Source of the DNA: Candidatus Berkelbacteria bacterium
GTDB lineage: Bacteria; Patescibacteriota; UBA1384; CAILIB01
Direction of reading: 5' to 3'
Assembly (NCBI GenBank): GCA_020058355.1
Contig: JAGVEG010000080.1
Location: forward strand, 1-8,811
DNA length: 8,811 nt
In this document: positions 1 to 5,554 of the stretch, one piece after another
Layout: each line of letters begins with the position of its first letter
Position numbering within the stretch: the first letter of the stretch is position 1
Notes under the pieces: generated by a model
What the model was told of the DNA's origin: nothing
The model's input: only the letters and a program-made list of their open reading frames with translations
Databases searched by the model: none
Position numbers and translations under genes: made by a program

Positions 1-344
1 ACCACGGCGATTAGCTTTGCGGGGAAGGCTCCCATAATCTTAAGTCGCTTGTGGAAGAGGTAGATAATTCCTTCCGTCATTAAAAGACCAACTCCCGCCG
101 CCAGGAAGTATTTAGTATACCGCCACGCCGTGGCATCAATAGCAAAGGTATAGCGCGCATTAAGGAGAAACCCGTTTGCAAGTCCACAGAGAAAGGCAAT
201 GGCAACCGAGGCCCAGGTCGGCAGATTCGTTTTCTTCATGAGCACCCGCAGGATCACTAAATCGATTGCTGTACTAATAGCTCCGACCGCTCCATAACGA
301 AGGATGGTTTGATAGCGCTCAACAAGTGAAAGTAGTATTTCCAT
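1..344 (-). CDS. GtrA family membrane protein (partial, 3' end outside window)
   Basis: GtrA-family proteins are small four-helix membrane proteins thought to help move polyprenyl-linked sugars across the membrane for surface glycan synthesis. Reading the minus strand from the ATG at 344, about 114 codons are open and run off the left edge, so most of a typical 120-150 residue protein is present. The N-terminal part RYGAVGAISTAIDLVIL (about residues 16-32) and the later GLANGFLLNARYTF (about residues 60-73) match the family pattern of a first helix and a conserved N-x-x-W/Y-T-F segment. Hydrophobic stretches lie near residues 17-36, 45-66 and 83-100. The gene is divergent from the HExxH protein, with 57 bases between the starts. 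No Shine-Dalgarno sequence precedes the ATG. A TAAGAT hexamer lies 6 bases upstream. The family call is confident; the particular sugar or lipid cannot be told. Confidence 0.88.
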   Translation of the reverse strand, partial: MEILLSLVERYQTILRYGAVGAISTAIDLVILRVLMKKTNLPTWASVAIAFLCGLANGFLLNARYTFAIDATAWRYTKYFLAAGVGLLMTEGIIYLFHKRLKIMGAFPAKLIAV

Positions 345-350
345 AGGTAC

Positions 351-356
351 ATCTTA
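351..356 (-). promoter_or_regulatory. Putative -10 element for the GtrA gene
   Basis: On the minus strand the hexamer TAAGAT ends 6 bases before the GtrA ATG. It fits the TAnnnT -10 pattern and would place the transcription start at or next to the start codon, giving a leaderless mRNA. I see no convincing -35 element. Confidence 0.4.
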
Positions 357-364
357 GCGCGGCT

Positions 365-394
365 TTGCGTAAGTGGCCATTCCCGCGATACACT
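365..394 (+). promoter_or_regulatory. Putative promoter of the HExxH protein gene
   Basis: A -35-like TTGCGT (365-370) and a -10-like TACACT (389-394) are separated by 18 bases. The -10 ends 7 bases before the ATG at 402, so transcription would begin at about the start codon. A perfect TATAAT at 398-403 overlaps the ATG. If that hexamer were the true -10, the annotated ATG would not be transcribed, but it has no good -35 partner. Confidence 0.4.
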
Positions 395-401
395 AACTAT
401 A

Positions 402-1577
402 ATGAATTCACTAGAGCCTCAACAGAATACCGAGCCGATTCGTCAACTTCGCTGGGAAAAGCCGCGAAGGATTTCGCGTGTTTATCCGCTATTAACCACC
501 ATTCTTTTGCTGGCAAATGCGGTCTTTGTCTATGCCTGGCAGGTTACCCAGGTACGCTACATTAGCGAAGCGGATACCTATGCGAAACGACAAGAATCAC
601 TCGAGGCACAAGTTAAGAGTCTTTCGGCGAGTAAGGTTGAGAATGAAAAGCGCCTGGCCCTCCAGGAACAACAGATTACCGATCAAAATACCGACCTCAC
701 CAAACTAAAATCAGAAGTAGAAACCACCACAAAGAACCTTGCCGCCCGTGAAAAAGCCCTCCGGGAAACCGAAGCCCAAATTGCAGAGCAAAAAAAGCAA
801 CTCTCAGCATCCGCAAGTGAAATCGATGCACTTCGCAACCGTCCGCCACTCTTTAACTTTAAGAATACGAGCGGCCGCAGTGAGGTAGCGAGTCAGCAGG
901 AAGCAATCAAGACACTTATTACCAAGGTATATCCCGAAATTGAGTCATTCTATGGTAAGCCCTACCTACTGAGCTCTGTTACTATTGATTTCGTAAATGA
1001 GCTGAAGATCCCAAATAGTATCGGCGAGATCACGATCGAAAACTCGGCACAGGGTATTCAGATGAAGATCAGTCTCACCAAGTTTAGTACCAGTGACTAT
1101 CTCCAGGTAAATACCCTCCTTCACGAAATCCTCCATGCCTGGCGCGGAAAGGCAGTGCTTCGCTCAAGCGCCCTCGAAGAAGGAAGTGTTGTTGCGGCAA
1201 CTGATGCCCTTATGTTTGAACTAGCGAAAAAGGGCATTCTCCCCCGCTACAACGAGCGCTACATCCAAATCAGTAATGAAGAACGTATCAGCGAGTTCAA
1301 TACGCGGTATGAAGTACACGCTGACACCCTCAAGTTTTATGGAAATCCAAGCATTAGCGAAATCTACCAACTGGTAGGAAGTGCCTGGTATGAGCTCCAT
1401 GAGGAAGATCCAACGTTTTTCTTTGATTTCAACGAGCAGTATTACGCACTCATTAAACAAGGTAAGGCTGTTGATGTAGCAACGGTACGCTCAATTATCA
1501 CCTCGCTCATCCCTACTGTTAACGGCAAGCCAACCTCACAATACCTGGCAAGCGAGCCAGCATTTAACCCGCGCTAG
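402..1577 (+). CDS. Membrane-anchored coiled-coil protein with HExxH metallopeptidase domain
   Basis: This 391-residue protein has a short basic cytoplasmic N-terminus, one membrane helix at about residues 28-46, and a long Lys/Glu/Gln-rich coiled coil at about 55-145. The C-terminal globular domain (about 160-391) contains HEILH at 241-245 followed by LEEG at 258-261. HExxH with a following E-G is the zinc site of gluzincin (clan MA) peptidases such as the Peptidase_MA families. Here the His pair would bind zinc, Glu242 would be catalytic, and Glu259 or Glu260 the third ligand. The architecture places the domain outside the membrane, held away by the coiled coil. It could cleave envelope proteins; the substrate is unknown. 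I do not recognise a named family for the whole protein, and an inactive peptidase-like fold is possible. No Shine-Dalgarno sequence precedes the ATG; the stop is TAG. The glycosyltransferase gene follows after 41 bases. Confidence 0.72.
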   Translation: MNSLEPQQNTEPIRQLRWEKPRRISRVYPLLTTILLLANAVFVYAWQVTQVRYISEADTYAKRQESLEAQVKSLSASKVENEKRLALQEQQITDQNTDLTKLKSEVETTTKNLAAREKALRETEAQIAEQKKQLSASASEIDALRNRPPLFNFKNTSGRSEVASQQEAIKTLITKVYPEIESFYGKPYLLSSVTIDFVNELKIPNSIGEITIENSAQGIQMKISLTKFSTSDYLQVNTLLHEILHAWRGKAVLRSSALEEGSVVAATDALMFELAKKGILPRYNERYIQISNEERISEFNTRYEVHADTLKFYGNPSISEIYQLVGSAWYELHEEDPTFFFDFNEQYYALIKQGKAVDVATVRSIITSLIPTVNGKPTSQYLASEPAFNPR

Positions 1578-1597
1578 CGAGCCCACATTCACGCTAG
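1574..1597. repeat. Short inverted repeat between two genes
   Basis: CTAGCG (1574-1579) and CGCTAG (1592-1597) form a 6-bp stem with a 12-base loop, extendable by one G-T pair. It overlaps the TAG stop of the upstream gene and lies just before the next promoter. There is no T-tract, so a terminator is unlikely; an operator or chance are the alternatives. Confidence 0.3.
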
Positions 1598-1600
1598 TTC

Positions 1601-1609
1601 TGCTAGAGT
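1601..1609 (+). promoter_or_regulatory. Putative extended -10 promoter of the glycosyltransferase gene
   Basis: TGCTAGAGT has the TGn extension followed by TAGAGT (1604-1609), which ends 9 bases before the ATG at 1619. No clear -35 is visible, which is tolerated by extended -10 promoters. A near-identical TGCTAGGAT precedes tRNA-Gly, which supports it as a real local promoter type. Confidence 0.45.
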
Positions 1610-1618
1610 GTCCTGAGC

Positions 1619-3157
1619 ATGATTCATACCCCAGCGCATACCGACGCACCACCCCCACGATTTCGCCGTGCCGTTGAGATTATCGCCGGTAGTGCTGTGT
1701 GGTTTTCACTGATCGCTCCGCTTCTCCTGGCAAAAGTTGCTCCTGTTTTCGTCATGAGCTGGGTGATTTTCTTGAGCGTATTTCGTATTCTCAAGCTTTC
1801 TGACTGGTTTCTCTTCCTCCCTCAGTCGGTCTACCGACTCCTCAAGCATATGCGGACACCCTGGGCCGCGCTTACAAGCAAACTTCCCACTGATCAGCCG
1901 CTCTCTGTTACTAACCTGATTACCGCAGTGCTCCTGCCTACCTACAAGGAGCCGTTTGAGGTACTCGACGCATCAATTGAATCAGTCCTGACGGGGAGTA
2001 ACGCAAAGAACACCGTTCTTGTTCTTGCTACCGAGGAACGCGACGCTCTTCATGCCAGCGAGGTAGCCGCTGCTCTTCGCGAGAAATACGCCCACCTGTT
2101 TCGTGCGTTTCTTGTTACCGAGCACCCAGCAGATCTTCCCGGCGAGATGCGTGGTAAGGGACCAAATGCTCGCTGGGGTGCACAAGAGTTGGCTGCCTGG
2201 GCACACGACGAGCAGATCCCGTTCGAACACGTTATTGTGACCACCGCTGATGCTGATACACGGTTTCCAGCCCAGTACTTTCCAGCACTTACCTATCTCT
2301 ACCTTACAACACCTGACCGCACCTGCGTTGCATACCAACCAATCGCAACATTCCTCAATAATATTTGGGAAGCTCGACCAATTTCTTCCCTTATGGCGCT
2401 CCAGACAACTTTCTGGCAGCTCGTTGAATCGGCTTTCCCGCGCACACTCCTTACGTTTTCAACACACGCCATCTCACTTGCCGCTCTGGACGAAATGGAC
2501 TACTGGTCAACCTCGGTAATTAATGAAGATTCACGCCAGTACTACCGTGCATTCTTTCACTTTCAGGGACAATTTCGCGTTATTCCCATGTATATTCCCG
2601 TCTATATGGACGCGGTCCATGTGGGTTCCTTTACACGCACCATGAAAAACCTCTACTTGCAGCAGCAGCGCTGGGCATATGGCTCTGAGCATACCTCCTA
2701 TGTTCTCTACGAATGCCTTCGCAGAAAAACCATTCCATTTCTCGACCGCTGGCTTGTGGGCTACCGTCAGGTTATCGGCCACTATTGGTGGGGAACGCAG
2801 GCAATTACCCTCGGACTCCTGAGTTGGTCACCCTATATTATTGAGCCGGCATTTCGCACACAATCACTCTCAGCTGCCTATTTCAGCCTGAGCTCAATTG
2901 CCTACGTTGTAGCGATCCTCGGTATCGCGATGGGCAGCCTTCTTGCACTTCCCCTGCTTCACTTGGTGAAGCCACCCGTTCAGGGCGCCGCATACTACTA
3001 CCGCATGACCTTATTTTTCGCGCAGTGGCTCTTGGCTCCCATTGCGGGGCTCCTGCTTGGCGCATTCGCCAGTATCGACTCTCAGACCAGACTCCTTACG
3101 AAGCGCTATCTTGGCGGCTTTGTCGTTACCGAGAAGCAGGCAAGTAAGCGCTCGTAA
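1619..3157 (+). CDS. Multi-spanning family 2 glycosyltransferase
   Basis: This 512-residue protein resembles inverting GT-A glycosyltransferases of the cellulose synthase-like GT2 type (Glyco_trans_2_3). Two N-terminal helices (about 21-42 and 44-62) precede a cytoplasmic catalytic domain. The motifs come in the expected order: VLLPTYKEP (104-112) opens the GT-A fold, TADADT with the metal-binding DAD is at 211-213, the catalytic-base segment NED is at 302-304, and QQQRW at 348-352 is the Q-x-x-R-W acceptor-binding motif of processive enzymes. Further helices lie at about 385-405, 415-447 and 462-485. It probably adds NDP-sugars to a growing polysaccharide or lipid-linked acceptor and passes it through the membrane. 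No PilZ domain is visible. The sugar cannot be predicted. The start has no Shine-Dalgarno sequence but is preceded by an extended -10 motif. It may pair functionally with the nearby GtrA and LCP proteins. Confidence 0.87.
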   Translation: MIHTPAHTDAPPPRFRRAVEIIAGSAVWFSLIAPLLLAKVAPVFVMSWVIFLSVFRILKLSDWFLFLPQSVYRLLKHMRTPWAALTSKLPTDQPLSVTNLITAVLLPTYKEPFEVLDASIESVLTGSNAKNTVLVLATEERDALHASEVAAALREKYAHLFRAFLVTEHPADLPGEMRGKGPNARWGAQELAAWAHDEQIPFEHVIVTTADADTRFPAQYFPALTYLYLTTPDRTCVAYQPIATFLNNIWEARPISSLMALQTTFWQLVESAFPRTLLTFSTHAISLAALDEMDYWSTSVINEDSRQYYRAFFHFQGQFRVIPMYIPVYMDAVHVGSFTRTMKNLYLQQQRWAYGSEHTSYVLYECLRRKTIPFLDRWLVGYRQVIGHYWWGTQAITLGLLSWSPYIIEPAFRTQSLSAAYFSLSSIAYVVAILGIAMGSLLALPLLHLVKPPVQGAAYYYRMTLFFAQWLLAPIAGLLLGAFASIDSQTRLLTKRYLGGFVVTEKQASKRS

Positions 3158-3193
3158 TCTTAACCTCAGGAATACCAACCCCGGAAGAGATCT

Positions 3194-3201
3194 GCTAGGA
3201 T
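3194..3201 (+). promoter_or_regulatory. Putative extended -10 promoter of tRNA-Gly
   Basis: TGCTAGGAT (3193-3201) has the TGn extension before TAGGAT (3196-3201), which would start transcription at about 3208, just upstream of the tRNA at 3211. The -35 position holds only a weak match. This promoter probably also serves the hairpin array and tRNA-Thr, because I find no good separate promoter before tRNA-Thr. Confidence 0.45.
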
Positions 3202-3210
3202 TTTCCTGTT

Positions 3211-3284
3211 GCGGGTAGAGTCAGCCGGTACGACGTGACCTTCCCAAGGTTGAAGATCGGGTTCGACTCCCGATACCCGCACCA
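3211..3284 (+). tRNA. tRNA-Gly (anticodon CCC), CCA encoded
   Basis: The acceptor arms GCGGGTA and TACCCGC pair perfectly over 7 bp, followed by A73 and an encoded CCA (3282-3284). The anticodon stem TGACC/GGTTG has a TTCCCAA loop, with anticodon CCC at 3243-3245 reading GGG. The T arm TCGGG-TTCGACT-CCCGA is perfect. The D arm is odd: position 8 is G instead of U, 14 is G instead of A, 15 is C, 48 is A, and 13-22 is an A-C mismatch, while G18-G19 are kept. So the U8-A14 and Levitt 15-48 tertiary pairs look lost although the total length is canonical. A73 rather than U73 fits the alpha2 type of glycyl-tRNA synthetase. The gene is real by its helices; its decoding competence is uncertain. Confidence 0.85.
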
Positions 3285-3297
3285 TCGTAGCACAGTT

Positions 3298-3475
3298 GCC
3301 GCTTTGAGCACGAAGTGCTCTAAGGCATGCGTAGGTTTTCGCCGCTTTGAACACGCAGTGTTCTGAGGCAAAAATGCAGAGCATTAGCCGCTTTGAGCAC
3401 GAAGTGCTCTAAGGCATACATAGGTTTTCGCCGCTTTGAACACGCAGTGTTCTAAGGCAAAATACAAAGTATTTT
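3298..3475 (+). repeat. Tandem hairpin-repeat array between tRNA-Gly and tRNA-Thr
   Basis: This stretch between the two tRNAs holds no protein gene. It consists of two 89-base units (3298-3386 and 3387-3475). Each has two 29-base palindromic repeats that begin GCCGCTTTGA and end AGGC, at 3298-3326, 3341-3369, 3387-3415 and 3430-3458. Linkers alternate between 14 and 17 bases. Copies 1 and 3 are identical, with stem GAGCAC-GAA-GTGCTC. Copies 2 and 4 have stem GAACAC-GCA-GTGTTC and differ from each other by one base. Outer GCC/GGC arms lengthen each hairpin. The 17-base linkers are palindromic too. The change from GAGCAC to GAACAC is matched in the opposite arm, so pairing is preserved. No T-tract follows any hairpin, so these are not ordinary terminators. 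The arrangement resembles REP-type extragenic palindromes or a structured spacer within a tRNA precursor. Confidence 0.92.
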
Positions 3476-3478
3476 GCC
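3456..3478 (+). repeat. Linker hairpin overlapping the 5' end of tRNA-Thr
   Basis: GGCAAAATAC (3456-3465) and GTATTTTGCC (3469-3478) form a perfect 10-bp stem with an AAA loop. Its left arm uses the last three bases of repeat copy 4 and its right arm uses the first three bases of tRNA-Thr. It therefore competes both with the outer arm of copy 4 and with the tRNA acceptor stem. Confidence 0.7.
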
Positions 3479-3550
3479 GCTATAGCTCAGTGGTAGAGCA
3501 ATTCTTTCGTAAAGAAGAGGTCGTCGGTTCAAATCCGATTAGCGGCTCCA
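3476..3550 (+). tRNA. tRNA-Thr (anticodon CGT), CCA encoded
   Basis: The acceptor arms GCCGCTA and TAGCGGC pair over 7 bp, with U73 and an encoded CCA (3548-3550). The D arm is GCTC-AGTGGTA-GAGC. The anticodon stem ATTCT/AGAAG has one A-G mismatch at 27-43 around the loop TTCGTAA, with anticodon CGT at 3508-3510 reading ACG. The T arm is GTCGG-TTCAAAT-CCGAT, with a G-T pair at 49-65. U73 is unlike the usual bacterial A73 for threonine. The gene starts exactly 46 bases after repeat copy 4, on the repeat period, and shares its first six bases with the repeats. It is followed 17 bases later by the ATG of a small membrane protein, so the tRNA and mRNA may share a transcript. Confidence 0.9.
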
Positions 3551-3567
3551 GTCTCCAACACCCTATT

Positions 3568-3762
3568 ATGCTTTTTCTTATCTACAGCCTCTGGGTTATC
3601 ATCGTCCTTGGGTTTAGTGCTGCGGCTGCGGCTATTTTTATAAGTAACCGCTTTCAGAACGACAATACGATCGGCTATCTACTCCTCTTCGCGCTTCTTG
3701 CCCTCTTATCAATCGTTAGTACGGTAAGTCTCGCCACCGGACAAACCGCAGTCGGTCTGTAA
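3568..3762 (+). CDS. Small two-helix membrane protein of unknown function
   Basis: This is a 64-residue protein with two hydrophobic helices, about residues 3-25 and 34-56, joined by the polar turn SNRFQNDNT. The frame is open further upstream to 3436, but that extension runs through tRNA-Thr and the last hairpin, so the ATG at 3568, 17 bases after the tRNA CCA, is the sensible start. There is no Shine-Dalgarno sequence. I do not recognise a family and propose no function. It is followed after 9 bases by the bPH-domain gene and so probably belongs to one transcript with it and queA. RNase Z or other processing at the tRNA end could leave a very short leader on this mRNA. Reality as a gene is supported by composition and by the tight fit between neighbours. 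Confidence 0.65.
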   Translation: MLFLIYSLWVIIVLGFSAAAAAIFISNRFQNDNTIGYLLLFALLALLSIVSTVSLATGQTAVGL

Positions 3763-3771
3763 CACCTCCTT

Positions 3772-4437
3772 ATGCATACCTTTGCAAACAGCTTTGATGG
3801 ACAGCGCCCGAACGAGCAGCTCTTTGTCTTTGCACGACCCTATTGGACTGCCTATCTTTGGCCCTCTCTCACACTTATCCCCCTGCTTATTCTCACCTGG
3901 ATTGCCCAGCTGGGACTTTCCGTGAGCTCATTACCCGCACAGGTAATTCAAGGAGCCATTCTTCTTGTAGGAGCGCTCCAGATTTTCATGCTCCTCGTGC
4001 TGATTATCGTCTTTCTTGATATCTACCATGATCTAATTATCGTGACCGATCGCCGCGTTGTTGATATCGACCAAGCACAGCTCTTTTCCAGAAAAATCTC
4101 CGAACTTTCACTGGAAGATGTACAGGATGCAACGTCTACCGTTAGTGGGATTCTTCCTACTCTCTTTGGGTATGGCACCGTTCTTATTCAAACCTCCAGC
4201 GCCGAAAAGCAATTTGAAGTACCCTTTCTCAAAAATCCTCGCGAGGTTGCCGCAATTATTCTTGAACTCGCAGAACAGGCAAGTGCGAATGTACTTCCTC
4301 AGGACCGTGTTCCCCGTGGTGCCACTCTGGCAATGATTAACCATGAAGCAATTACCTCCCCTGAAGTACTGCAGAAAATTGGTGTTGTTGTGCAGGATGG
4401 CCTGCGTCGGTTCCGTGGTATTCCCAAGCGTCCCTAA
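3772..4437 (+). CDS. Membrane protein with bacterial PH (bPH/YdbS-like) domain
   Basis: This 221-residue protein has two membrane helices at about 27-47 and 57-83, followed by a bacterial pleckstrin-homology-like domain at about 84-167. The segment from YHDLIIVTDRRVVDID (85-100) through the SRKISELSLEDVQDA region, and the glycine-turn segment LFGYGTVLIQT (131-141), follow the bPH_2 pattern (PF03703): a T-D/N-x-R strand, a short strand, an I-x-L-x-x-V-x-D/S segment, and a final strand with a helix. The C-terminal 50 residues are polar and basic at the end (RRFRGIPKRP). These domains sit on the cytoplasmic face; the molecular role is generally unknown. The ATG lies 9 bases after the upstream stop with no Shine-Dalgarno sequence. 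The stop overlaps the queA start by one base (TAATG), which suggests translational coupling. Confidence 0.82.
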   Translation: MHTFANSFDGQRPNEQLFVFARPYWTAYLWPSLTLIPLLILTWIAQLGLSVSSLPAQVIQGAILLVGALQIFMLLVLIIVFLDIYHDLIIVTDRRVVDIDQAQLFSRKISELSLEDVQDATSTVSGILPTLFGYGTVLIQTSSAEKQFEVPFLKNPREVAAIILELAEQASANVLPQDRVPRGATLAMINHEAITSPEVLQKIGVVVQDGLRRFRGIPKRP

Positions 4438-5489
4438 TGCTTACGGTCACCGATCTCTCCTACGACCTTCCTGAGGAACGTATCGCACAAGAACCTCACG
4501 AGCCCCGCGATGGGGCTCGTCTCCTGGTATACCGTCGTAGTACCAAGGAGATTCAGCACGCGCATGTTCACGATCTCCCTACACTCCTTCCCCCGGCCTG
4601 CTGCATTGTCGCCAACAACAGCAGGGTGCGTCCTTCACGTACGCGAGCACTTCTCAATGACAAAGATGTTGAGGTGTTTTTTCTTCGTGGTCAGGGAGAG
4701 CTACGCTGGGAAGTGCTGATTGGCGGCGGTAAGCATATCCAACCAGGTCAACAGATTGCGTGGGGAATCACCTTGGCAACTATTGTCGAAGTAGTCGAGC
4801 ATCCAAGTCTCACTACCTTTATTACTCGTTTTGATAACGAGGCAGACCTTACAAAGGTACTTGATGCAGCCACCTTGCCACTTCCCCCGTACATTACCCA
4901 GTACACCGGTAATGACGAGCGGTATCAGACCATTTTTTCTGACCAGACAGGGTCTGCAGCAGCACCAACTGCCGGGCTCCACATTACTGAGCGACTTCTC
5001 GCTGAGCTCACTGGTGCGGGTCACACCTGGTCGCCCATTACCCTTCATGTAGGCCTTGGTACCTTTTTGCCCTTGCGCAAAGAGAAGCTCGCCGAGAATA
5101 GTCTCCATCGAGAAGAGTTTAGTATCTCGAAAGAAACAGCAACGGCCGTCACAAAAGCAAAGCGTAATGTGGCTCCGGTTCTTGCCATCGGCACAACCAG
5201 CTTCCGAACGCTTGAGTCGGCCTGGGATCATAAAGCCGGTCGCATTCGCCCCGGAGGCGGTAGTACCTCGCTCTTCGTGTACCCACCATACACCCCGCAG
5301 GTTGCAGACATACTGCTTACTAACTTCCACCTTCCCAAAACGTCACTCCTGGCACTTGTTGCCACCATGGTTACACCTGGCGAAGAAGATCGTACCGCAG
5401 TCGCAGAGCTTTTACGAATTTACGAAGTAGCACTCGCCGAAAGATACCGCTTCGCAAGCTTTGGTGATGCGATGATTATCCTTCCGTAG
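4437..5489 (+). CDS. queA: tRNA preQ1(34) S-adenosylmethionine ribosyltransferase-isomerase QueA
   Basis: QueA moves the ribosyl part of S-adenosylmethionine onto 7-aminomethyl-7-deazaguanine at position 34 of GUN tRNAs and forms epoxyqueuosine, the penultimate step of queuosine synthesis, in the cytoplasm. The 350-residue length is normal for the family. Hallmarks in order are YDLPEERIAQEP (9-20), ANNSRVRPSR (59-68), GSAAAPTAGLHIT (172-184), HVGLGTF (204-210), GTTSFRTLES (252-261), FVYPPY (280-285), LTNFHLPKTSLLALVA (294-309) and YRFASFGDAM (337-346). No truncation or frameshift is seen. The ATG overlaps the bPH stop by one base, so translation is probably coupled. No other queuosine gene (tgt, queG/queH) is in the window, but a substrate tRNA, tRNA-Asp(GUC), lies about 3 kb downstream. 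The stop is TAG. Confidence 0.97.
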   Translation: MLTVTDLSYDLPEERIAQEPHEPRDGARLLVYRRSTKEIQHAHVHDLPTLLPPACCIVANNSRVRPSRTRALLNDKDVEVFFLRGQGELRWEVLIGGGKHIQPGQQIAWGITLATIVEVVEHPSLTTFITRFDNEADLTKVLDAATLPLPPYITQYTGNDERYQTIFSDQTGSAAAPTAGLHITERLLAELTGAGHTWSPITLHVGLGTFLPLRKEKLAENSLHREEFSISKETATAVTKAKRNVAPVLAIGTTSFRTLESAWDHKAGRIRPGGGSTSLFVYPPYTPQVADILLTNFHLPKTSLLALVATMVTPGEEDRTAVAELLRIYEVALAERYRFASFGDAMIILP

Positions 5490-5516
5490 GCTCACGAACA
5501 ATGCGCACTGTCAAGA

Positions 5517-5545
5517 TTGTCACGTATCTGAGATTTCCGTAGGGT
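5517..5545 (+). promoter_or_regulatory. Putative promoter of the LCP operon
   Basis: TTGTCA (5517-5522) and TAGGGT (5540-5545) are separated by exactly 17 bases. The predicted start is at about 5552, giving only a few bases before the ATG at 5555. An AGGG within the -10 is too far from the ATG to be a clear Shine-Dalgarno sequence. Confidence 0.5.
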
Positions 5546-5554
5546 AGTAATTCA

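Noticed and set aside
365..565. 66-codon plus-strand frame with TTG start
   Set aside because: It overlaps the start of the HExxH protein gene in another frame and has no supporting motif.
3166..3384. 72-codon minus-strand open frame
   Set aside because: It runs antisense through tRNA-Gly and the hairpin repeats and has no protein-like features.
3298..3458. CRISPR array with 29-base repeats
   Set aside because: Repeat length is CRISPR-like, but the linkers are only 14 or 17 bases, recur between units and are partly palindromic, and no cas gene is near.
3298..3475. ToxIN-type tandem-repeat antitoxin RNA, or integron attC sites
   Set aside because: No toxin-like or integrase gene lies next to the array, and the repeats lack the conserved attC core ends.
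3436..3567. N-terminal extension of the 64-residue membrane protein
   Set aside because: It would translate repeat 4 and the whole of tRNA-Thr; the ATG at 3568 gives a membrane protein from its first residue.
4701..5330. 209-codon minus-strand open frame inside queA
   Set aside because: It is antisense to the strongly conserved queA reading frame and its translation shows no recognisable domain.
5490..5554. Terminator after queA
   Set aside because: There is a TGTCA direct repeat here but no stable hairpin followed by a T-tract.
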